Of a stretch of DNA of 13,100 nucleotides, positions 1 to 5,742 are shown in pieces. A program made the translations under genes and the position numbers. This DNA comes from Stephanodiscus triporus (taxonomy: Eukaryota > Bacillariophyta > Thalassiosirophyceae > Thalassiosirales > Thalassiosiraceae): positions 1 to 13,100 of the forward strand of contig JALLAZ010001441.1 of assembly GCA_036939755.1 (NCBI GenBank), given 5' to 3'. Position 1 is the first letter of the stretch, and each line of letters opens with the position of its first letter. The notes below the pieces were generated by a model. The model was not told where the DNA came from, did not search any database, and saw only the letters and a program-made list of their open reading frames with translations.

Positions 1-286
1 TTCTTTCCTGTGTCGTTTCCCCGCAGCAAATCTTCTTCGTCGCTATCATCGCCGTAGTCGTCCTCGTCATACTTCTTTGTGTCCTTAAGCCGACTCTCTA
101 CAGTGATCCTGAAGATTGTATGTGATCGTGAGTCGCATCCGAACGGCAACTAAAATATACAAGTGGGAAATGAGAAAGGATTTTCGACGAGAAGGAATCG
201 AAGAACGGAGAGGCGGGGAAAGAGGACTCACCAAGAACGCCCTCCTCGCCAGGGGCGGCAACGTTGGTGGCGATCGAGGCCAGCAT
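1..286 (-). CDS. 5' part of an unidentified acidic protein gene (two exons, runs off window)
   Basis: I do not recognise this gene. Reading leftwards, an ATG at 286-284 (A at -3, from AAAAATGC) opens an 18-codon exon beginning MLASIATNVAAPGEEGVL. It ends at a strong donor, G|GTGAGT, with exon end at 232. The acceptor CACTGTAG (exon 2 from 97) restores the phase (1 nt + 2 nt) and gives a Glu codon at the junction, after which the frame stays open to base 1. The intron would be 134 nt. Exon 2 encodes a hydrophilic, very acidic segment (runs such as YDEDDYGDDSDEED, then LLRGND). A nearer acceptor (TTCAG, exon from 108) gives an immediate TAG and is unlikely. The gene lies head to head with the ligase gene, with a transposon between them. 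The opposite strand reads as a membrane helix, which is expected for the antisense of Asp/Glu codons, but that reading cannot be excluded. Confidence 0.45.
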
Positions 287-492
287 TTTTATTTGCTAGA
301 CAACTCATAGGGTAAAATAATATATGAGTCGAGGAGTCGAACTGAAACTGGCGATGCTCATCCTGCCTCGGGATCTGGAGGGAAAGTCAGTCGGAGTTGG
401 CGAGAACCACTACCGCCACCCTCCGGAGGTTTCGTCCTCGTTTCTGGGGAACAAATTCGACCGCGAAAGTGTTTCATTGGATCCCTTGTGAA
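287..492. promoter_or_regulatory. Left remnant of a divergent promoter region
   Basis: This 206-bp stretch lies between the start codon of the leftward gene (286) and the left transposon end (493). It has no credible ORF. An AT-rich patch (taaaataatatatga, about 312-326) sits 26-40 nt upstream of the leftward ATG. A perfect 10-bp palindrome, CCTCCGGAGG, lies at 420-429. Neither can be assigned to a known factor. Its natural continuation is 4340-4430 on the far side of the transposon, so the two parts together would form a divergent intergenic region of about 297 bp. That reading is inferred from gene orientation. Confidence 0.4.
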
Positions 493-509
493 TAGGGATA
501 GCAAGTTTG
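493..509 (+). repeat. Left terminal inverted repeat of the hAT element
   Basis: TAGGGATAGCAAGTTTG pairs with 4323-4339 on the opposite strand, with one mismatch (A versus T at the eighth base). The tip TAGGG matches the hAT consensus YARNG. It lies 194 bp beyond the transposase stop codon. Confidence 0.75.
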
Positions 510-702
510 TTATTTTTGGTCCGGGGTCCATTATTTGGGAACAAATCTTTGGGAAATTTGTAATATTAAATTTTGACTACCCCTTCAGGAGCTACTCCGT
601 AGTCTGAAGTACTGGTGTTTGGACTAGACATAGTAATAGAGTTAATTTACTGTACTTGATACCCTGCCGTAAACCATAAATCACTGACAAATACTACCTG
701 GC

Positions 703-3259
703 CTAATCGCTGTCGACATCAACATCAATGATCCCATCTGACAACTTCCCTCCACTTCCACACACCTCTCCTGTTCCACCATTAACTCCTGCATAAGCCT
801 TTCCCTTGATCGCAGTGCGGGCATGATGAAGATGCTTAAGATTCTGCCCAGCTCTGAACAGCACAACCCCACTCTCATCTGTGAGTCTGTTTCTCTCCTT
901 GGTAAGAATGCAATGCTTGAAAGGCTTTGCAGTGCGTTCAACATCCATTGAGCCAACACTCTTCATTGAAAGAAGCCGTTTTCCAACCTGTTGGTAAAGT
1001 GAAGAGAAGCGAGCATATGCTTCAAAGAAACGAAAGCGCCCATCAATATTTTCATACTTCTCAACCCACTCCAGCACGTTAGCAAGTGTGAACGTCCTAT
1101 TCCTATTTTCGTTTTCCTCTGGAGTGCCATCCTCTGGAATTGGCCAGTTCCACAGACCAGACCAGTAGCCAGTGTGGGTGAAGAATTCCTGAAATAAACA
1201 ATTCTTCTTAATTTGTCCTAACTCTGAAACCAAATGTAACAGCAAGAGCACTTCTTACCTCAAACTCAGAAAGTAGATCATTGCGGACAATATCATTCCT
1301 TCTCGTTCCATCAGCCGGGACAAAGTGATCAATCATATTCTTTGCACATTTTCGAATCAAAGCACCATCAAGGATGAAGGTGATGCGCCACTCATAGCTA
1401 AATGGATCCATTAAGAAAGACCAAATATGGTACTCATCAATGAGTCCAACCTTGCTGCCAGGAGGCTTGGTACCATCCATGTTAAAGCGACAATCAATCA
1501 CATCAGCAATTTCCTTAGCCGATCCTGGGCCTAGGACCCTATCAAACTTGCCATCGTCTCCATTGATGATACGATCCACAGTGTTCTTGATCGCCTTAAC
1601 AATCAAAATATAGCAACTCAAAGGAGCATCTTGACGAGAGCATAGCTTGTGAGCATAAAAAAAAACCTTAGTCAAATCCATGAGCATCTGCATACGCTGC
1701 CAACGTCCATGATTGCAGTTCTGAAGAATTATGTCAAGCTCTTGCTTCTTTGCACTGGTGCGCTCCTTGTAGTACTTTTTGAAGCTGTCATTGGTAGGTA
1801 GCGAAGCTATGAAGGTACTTTGTGCAAGAGCAGAACTGAGATGAATGTAAGTGAGATTCATGCGCGTTTCACAAACATTCTGGGCGGCAATAGTGTGAGG
1901 TATTTCACCAGCACCGATTGATTCTTTGCGAATATTACCAATTCGATTTGTTTGGCATAGTTCAAATACCTCTTTGGCTTCGGCAAGAACTGAGCGCACC
2001 ACACTTGTTTTTGCTAGGTCCTTGGATAGAAGATCAATGCAGTGAGCAGGATCACGTAGTGGAAGTGCTGGATCACCATCTGCACTCAACTTTTTGGCAA
2101 CACGCTCTGCCACTTTTGATGCAGCATTGTCAACGGAGATACTGGCGATCTTGGTACTAAATGCCGACTTGATTTGCTTGCAGACATTGTAGGCATCAGC
2201 CACTTCGGCTTCTGTGACGTGAACGTCGCTTCCAAGGTCGCTCCATTTGAAGAACATGGAGATAGCACCCTTTGACACCGTGTATAAAATCTAAACATAT
2301 GATAGTGGTGAGATATCATGTACAAAATCATGTGATTAGGGAGTTGATGACTGTCTCACCTTTGACTTCCTGTTCACCGTCACACCATCAAATGACACGG
2401 TCACCATCCCAGGCAAAATACCGAAATATCTGACAAGCTCATTTGTTGTTGCCATGTCAATGGGTACCACATACTTGTTGTAGATGGTATTTTGATGTTG
2501 GGGCATGAATGACTTCATTGGAGGGTGCCGAATAGTCAATGCGGCAATTACCATCGGGTCAAGTAGTCGCTCCAGTGGCTCATGGCGGTAGAGCACAGCT
2601 TCTACTTCAGCCTTGTAGACCCTCTCCATCTCATCAACTGGCATCTTAGTGATCATGCCGTCCTCGGTGTTACGCATCAAGGTAGTCTGCTTGAGTTTCT
2701 TGAGATATGGTGCCTCAGAAGCTTTGAACAAGGATGACTTGCGAATGGAGGACAACGATTCTCCGCCCAATGTGGAGTCACTAGGCGGAGTCAGAATGGA
2801 CATTTTCTTGTTTAATTTTCCGGCCTGACTGTTCTGGACGAGACGAGCGCGCACTTCAATTGCCACTCCATGGCATTGCAAGGCGTGTTCTCTTGCATAA
2901 GTGGCATTGAAGGCTTTCCACTTGCGAAGACCAAACTTATTGCAATTCTTGCACTTAACAGTAATCCCTCCGAGCTCATTAGGAGTGATGTCGAAGCAAT
3001 CACGTAGGGTGTTGCACCTTGGCTTCTTCGATGCTTGAGGATTGAAGAATGCAAAGACATTAGTTACTTCAGTCTCGACAGCTGGAGTGGAAAGAAGATC
3101 TTGTGTGCCTGATTTGAAAGCCGGAGTAAGTGCATCAGCAGGAGAAACGACAACACCCAATAACTCAACCTCCTCATCATTATCTACGCTGGGAGAAGAG
3201 GGCTCCTTGCCATCAGGGGAGGTGGCGATGTTATCATGATCAGACAAGTGCGTTGGCAT
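703..3259 (-). CDS. hAT transposase, three exons, 805 aa
   Basis: The exons are 3259-2360, 2290-1259 and 1188-703, with introns of 69 nt (AAG|GTGAGA...TTTAG) and 70 nt (GAG|GTAAGA...TTTCAG). All junctions are phase 0 and the frame is unbroken. I chose the ATG at 3259 (MPTHLSDH, A at -3) because the frame further upstream has no ATG before the tandem repeat. A BED-like zinc finger spans C103-x2-C106...H125-x3-C129-H130 and should bind the element's ends. RNase H-type hAT signatures follow: SFDGVTVNRKSK (D291) just before intron 1, and SISVDNAASKVAERV (D354) followed by an HC-containing helix. Near the C-terminus, SVGSMDVERTAKPF (E728), ILTKERNRLTDESG and a closing NLKHL form the hAT dimerisation block, in which the Glu of the ER motif is taken as the third catalytic acid. 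The tail is rich in Gly and Asp. All key residues are present and there is no stop or frameshift, so it may be functional. The alternative is a domesticated copy, but the flanking TIRs argue against that. Confidence 0.85.
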
Positions 3260-3302
3260 GATACCAAAAGACGAATATTGAAAAAAATGAAAATTGTGAG
3301 TA

Positions 3303-3689
3303 TGCGTAGCACCCACAAAGTGCTGCGGAGTGTGGATGCGCTCCGGAGCGCTGGCGCCGACACTATTCGAATCCAAGGAAAACCTTTTCAAACCTTTCAG
3401 AAAAGAAAGTCAAATGTTGATTGTTGTGAACCCCCCCACAGAAAGTTGATTTGTCAAGATTGATTATGCCCCTGCGTAGTACCCACAAAGTGCTGCGGAG
3501 TGTGGATGCGCACCGGAGCGCCGGCGCCGACACTATTTCAATCCAAGGAAAACCTTTTTAAACCTTTCAGAAAAGAACGTCGAATGTTAATTGTTGTCCC
3601 TCCCCCCCCCCCAGAAAGTTGATTTGTTAAGATTGATTGTGCCCCCCCCACAGAAAGCTCATTGTTAAGATTGATTGTGCCCCCCCCCC
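3303..3689. repeat. 170-bp tandem repeat (two full units plus a partial third) upstream of the transposase
   Basis: Unit 1 (3303-3472) and unit 2 (3473 to about 3645) share long identical blocks such as acccacaaagtgctgcggag (3311 and 3481) and atccaaggaaaacctttt (3371 and 3541), offset by exactly 170 bp. The distal part, agaaag-ttgatttgt-aagattgatt-tgcccc, occurs a third time at about 3650-3689. Each full unit carries two AACCTTT-type motifs (for example AACCTTTT at 3381 and AAACCTTT at 3390). Divergence is mostly single substitutions and changes in C-run length. It lies 44 bp upstream of the chosen start codon and could hold promoter elements or transposase-binding sites, which is inference. 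Confidence 0.85.
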
Positions 3690-4168
3690 TACATACGCAC
3701 TGAGTGTCTGCGCCCTCCCCCCCACCCCTCATGGACGAAAGGGAAAACCGCCAGAGGGAGCCAGAAAGAGTTGTAGCGCGCGTTGCAGAGAGGGAAAGAG
3801 TTGTGGCGCGCGTTGCAGAGACAGTGCGAAAGAGGAGTGTGAGCACGAAGCGCGCCCTCACAGAGAGGGAGGCTTTGTTTTTAGACCACGTTGATGCGTG
3901 GTGGAAGGACTGATGCACGAGGTGTCAGAAGCAGAAGCGCGCTGGCGGCTACTGCAATTTCCTTAAATGCTGAGTCTTTTGGGGGGATCGGAACATCAAT
4001 AATAGATGGCTCGCACTCACTCCATTCCTGCTATTTTTATGATGGCTCGTGCTCACTTCGTTCTTTTTCATGCGCACGCGCGGATGGAAGGGTGGTACGT
4101 AGACAGTTGGTCTGTCTGTAGGTCCCTTTACGTAGAAGTACTAGTTCCTACGCAGAAACATAAACTTT
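3690..4168. other. Non-coding 5' region of the hAT element
   Basis: About 480 bp without a convincing gene. It begins with more C-runs (3717-3723, 3725-3728) and then a 30-bp tandem duplication (3764-3793 and 3794-3823, units starting gaaagagttgt and containing gcgcgcgttgcagag). Small ORFs on both strands here carry the repeat in translation and resemble no protein I know. The part from 4007 to 4140 has loosely repeated atggctcg/ctcact words and no clear function. Confidence 0.5.
3764..3823. repeat. 30-bp tandem duplication
   Basis: Two adjacent 30-bp copies (3764-3793 and 3794-3823) differ at three positions: a/g at the twelfth base and the last two bases. Both contain the CG-rich word gcgcgcgttgcagag. 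It lies in the 5' non-coding part of the transposon. Confidence 0.8.
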
Positions 4169-4301
4169 GCCAAACTTCTACGAAAACAGCCATTCTGAAC
4201 GAACAAATTTGAGAGGAAATTTAGGTAAATTTCCNGCCAAACTTCTACGAAAACAGCCATTCTGAACGAACAAATTTGAGAGGAAATTTAAGTAAATTTC
4301 C
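4169..4301. repeat. 66-bp direct duplication flanking a single N (probable assembly artefact)
   Basis: Bases 4169-4234 and 4236-4301 are the same 66-bp sequence with one difference (G at 4224, A at 4291), separated only by the N at 4235. A near-perfect copy on each side of a one-base gap is what results when two contigs with an unmerged overlap are joined by a placeholder N. If so, one copy should be removed and the transposon is about 67 bp shorter. A genuine tandem duplication with one unresolved base is possible but less likely. Confidence 0.85.
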
Positions 4302-4304
4302 TCT
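4279..4304. repeat. Subterminal hairpin, 12-bp perfect arms
   Basis: The arms agaggaaattta (4279-4290) and taaatttcctct (4293-4304) are perfect reverse complements around a 2-nt spacer. The first copy of the duplicated block has most of the same hairpin and breaks at the N. It lies about 35 bp inside the right end of the element. Such a palindrome could be a transposase-related subterminal structure and also explains why assembly failed here. Confidence 0.7.
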
Positions 4305-4322
4305 TTACAAACTTGCTAAACT

Positions 4323-4339
4323 CAAACTTGCAATCCCTA
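4323..4339 (-). repeat. Right terminal inverted repeat of the hAT element
   Basis: CAAACTTGCAATCCCTA is the reverse complement of the left end with one mismatch. The 9-bp word CAAACTTGC is repeated 15 bp further in (4308-4316), so the right end has a duplicated inner motif that the left end lacks. Confidence 0.75.
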
Positions 4340-4430
4340 CTTAGGGACGGGGACGACAAAAATAATACGTACGTACGTAAAAAACTAAAAACGGAACGTT
4401 TTGGGTCGGTCTGTCCGTCATTTGACGCCC
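4340..4430 (+). promoter_or_regulatory. Right remnant of the divergent promoter / 5' leader of the ligase gene
   Basis: These 91 bp separate the right transposon end from the ligase start codon. A short (TACG)3 tract lies near 4368-4379, followed by an A-rich run. There is no recognisable TATA box at a clear distance. Unless transcription starts within these 91 bp, the ligase gene must now use sequence inside the transposon or a leader crossing its end. Confidence 0.35.
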
Positions 4431-5651
4431 ATGATCGTCTTCGTCGTCCGCCGGGGGGGGTGGAGGGGGAGGAGGGCGCCGATCGCGACTTCGACGACTT
4501 CGACACGTCGACGATTCGGCGACGCACCACCCGCACGCGTCCCCGTCCCCCCGACGACGACGACTGCCCGGCCGTGGTCGATGGCGTGGCTCGACCTTCG
4601 CGATTCCGGCCTGTCGGCGATCGAACGCCTGTCGATCGACGAGCTGCTGCTGCGTCACGATCCCGTCGAAGATCGATGTTGGGCGATCGTGGGAACGCAC
4701 GATCCGACTACGAATGGCGTGCTGATGACGACGACTAAGGCGACGGCGGCGGACCTCCCCGTAGTGGAGGAGAAGGAGAAGAAGAAGAACGGGACGTGCG
4801 CGATAATCATGGGCATCGGGGGGAAGGTCGACGCGCTGATCGACGTCGATACGGCGAGGGACGACGGCGTGCTCGTGCTAAGGCGGTTCACCGGGGGGGG
4901 TACCGTGGTCGTCGATCGTTCGTCGTTGTGGACCACGCTGATAGTGCGTAACGGGGCCGTGCCGAACCTAAGGCCGTATCCGCGGGAAATCATGGAATGG
5001 AGCGCGGACTTCGTCTTCGGTCCTGCGTTCGAGAAATGGAACGAAGAGGCACGACTACGACGACGTCGTCGGCGCGCGTCGTCGTCGTCGTCGTCGTTGT
5101 CGTCGGAGGGAAGGAAGACGCTGGTTTTCCAGGGAAAATCCTGCGGCCTGAGCGGCGGGGACGGCCGATCGCTGACGTTGCCCCCTCCGTCGTCGCGATC
5201 GACGATGGACGCGACGTCGTCCGACGACGACCCCCTGACCTTTCGTTTGAGGGAGAACGATTACGTCCTCGGCGATCGTAAGGTCGGCGGGAACGCGCAG
5301 AGCGTGGGTTCCGGCGGCTTCCTCCATCACACGAGCTTCCTTTGGGATTGGGACGACGCCAACATGGACTACCTCGTCCTGCCCCAAAAGCGGCCGGCGT
5401 ACAGGGGAGATCGATCGCACGACGAGTTCCTGATCCGACTGAAGGACGCTTACGGCGGTGAAAGCGGGGGATCGGGGAGGAGGAGCGACGGGGGGGATTC
5501 TTTATTCCTTCACATGAAGAATGCCATCGGCGAAACCTTCCGACTGGAGGATGCGACCTTGGGTGACGTCCTCAAGATCGCGAATGACAAATTCGGGGGC
5601 TTGCAAGGATGGTTCGACGGCAAGTGTCGGACGAAGGTGGTACAGCTATGA
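4431..5651 (+). CDS. Lipoate-protein ligase-like protein (BPL/LplA/LipB catalytic domain), 406 aa
   Basis: A single exon. The family attaches lipoate (or a related acyl group) to conserved lysines of 2-oxoacid dehydrogenase and glycine cleavage proteins; the eukaryotic subgroup it most resembles (plant At3g29010-like) is poorly characterised, so the activity is inferred. Numbering is from ATG 4431. Signatures are LRDSGLSAIERLSIDELLLR (about 55-74), RRFTGGGTVVVD (151-162, the RRxSGGG-type substrate loop), the PREIMEW segment (about 184-190), LGDRKVGGNAQS (280-291, with presumed catalytic Lys284), then HHTSFLWDWD (299-308) and PQKRPAYRGDRSH (318-330). Residues 1-50 are rich in Arg, Ser, Thr and Pro with few acids, suggesting an organelle transit peptide; no plastid ASAFAP motif is seen. 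An in-frame ATG at 4581 would skip it. About 65 low-complexity residues (206-270, Arg and Ser runs) interrupt the domain, with a Gly/Ser linker near 342-356. In the first motif, the His-Asp pair usual in bacterial LplA is Val-Asp. Confidence 0.85.
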   Translation: MIVFVVRRGGWRGRRAPIATSTTSTRRRFGDAPPARVPVPPTTTTARPWSMAWLDLRDSGLSAIERLSIDELLLRHDPVEDRCWAIVGTHDPTTNGVLMTTTKATAADLPVVEEKEKKKNGTCAIIMGIGGKVDALIDVDTARDDGVLVLRRFTGGGTVVVDRSSLWTTLIVRNGAVPNLRPYPREIMEWSADFVFGPAFEKWNEEARLRRRRRRASSSSSSLSSEGRKTLVFQGKSCGLSGGDGRSLTLPPPSSRSTMDATSSDDDPLTFRLRENDYVLGDRKVGGNAQSVGSGGFLHHTSFLWDWDDANMDYLVLPQKRPAYRGDRSHDEFLIRLKDAYGGESGGSGRRSDGGDSLFLHMKNAIGETFRLEDATLGDVLKIANDKFGGLQGWFDGKCRTKVVQL

Positions 5652-5742
5652 TTCCTACTTGATAGAATTTATACAAACATTTATTGGCTTGACTATAGTT
5701 CATAAGACGATCCACGCTACTCACAATCATGTAGGATCCCCC
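5652..5742. other. Convergent intergenic gap
   Basis: Ninety-one AT-rich bases separate the stop codons of the ligase (TGA 5649-5651) and Tpr (TGA, plus-strand tca at 5743-5745). There is no AATAAA on either strand at the usual distance. The two 3' UTRs probably overlap. Confidence 0.6.

Larger units (their letters stand above)
493..4339 (-). mobile_element. hAT-superfamily DNA transposon, apparently autonomous
   Basis: The element is about 3.85 kb and bounded by 17-bp terminal inverted repeats: 493-509 (TAGGGATAGCAAGTTTG) and 4323-4339 (reverse complement TAGGGATTGCAAGTTTG, 16/17 identical). The first five bases fit the YARNG tip typical of hAT ends. Inside is one transposase gene on the minus strand (703-3259) with an unbroken three-exon reading frame. 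The 210 bp left of the stop codon is a 3' flank. The 1.08 kb right of the start codon holds a 170-bp tandem repeat, C-runs and a 30-bp tandem repeat. The flanking octamers CTTGTGAA (485-492) and CTTAGGGA (4340-4347) agree at only 5 of 8 positions, so the target-site duplication is weak. The true length is uncertain because of the N at 4235 and the duplication around it. The element is visibly more AT-rich than the genes to its right. Confidence 0.82.

Noticed and set aside
483..497. CCCT...AGGG mini-palindromes next to both transposon ends (483-497 and 4335-4346) as a longer TIR
   Set aside because: Spacers differ in length and sequence, and extending the ends gives no matching flanks. The YARNG rule favours TAGGG as the tip.
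3260..3391. Upstream extension of the transposase frame into the 170-bp repeat
   Set aside because: The frame is open but has no ATG before the stretch at 3391 (that codon is TTG), and the repeat's second copy carries an in-frame stop. The ATG at 3259 is the first usable start.
3731..3913. 60-codon plus-strand ORF with ATG (MDERENRQREPERVV...)
   Set aside because: It is made largely of the 30-bp tandem duplication, has a poor start context (C at -3), resembles no family I know, and lies in the transposon's 5' non-coding region.
4313..4738. Plus-strand ORF spanning the right TIR and overlapping the ligase start
   Set aside because: It begins inside the transposon, is a shadow of the ligase frame, and is rich in Arg/Asp from CGA/GAC repeats with no recognisable domain.
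4997..5420. ORFs on both strands inside the ligase gene
   Set aside because: They come from the TCG/CGA trinucleotide tracts, which leave several frames open. Only the frame with the LplA motifs is supported.
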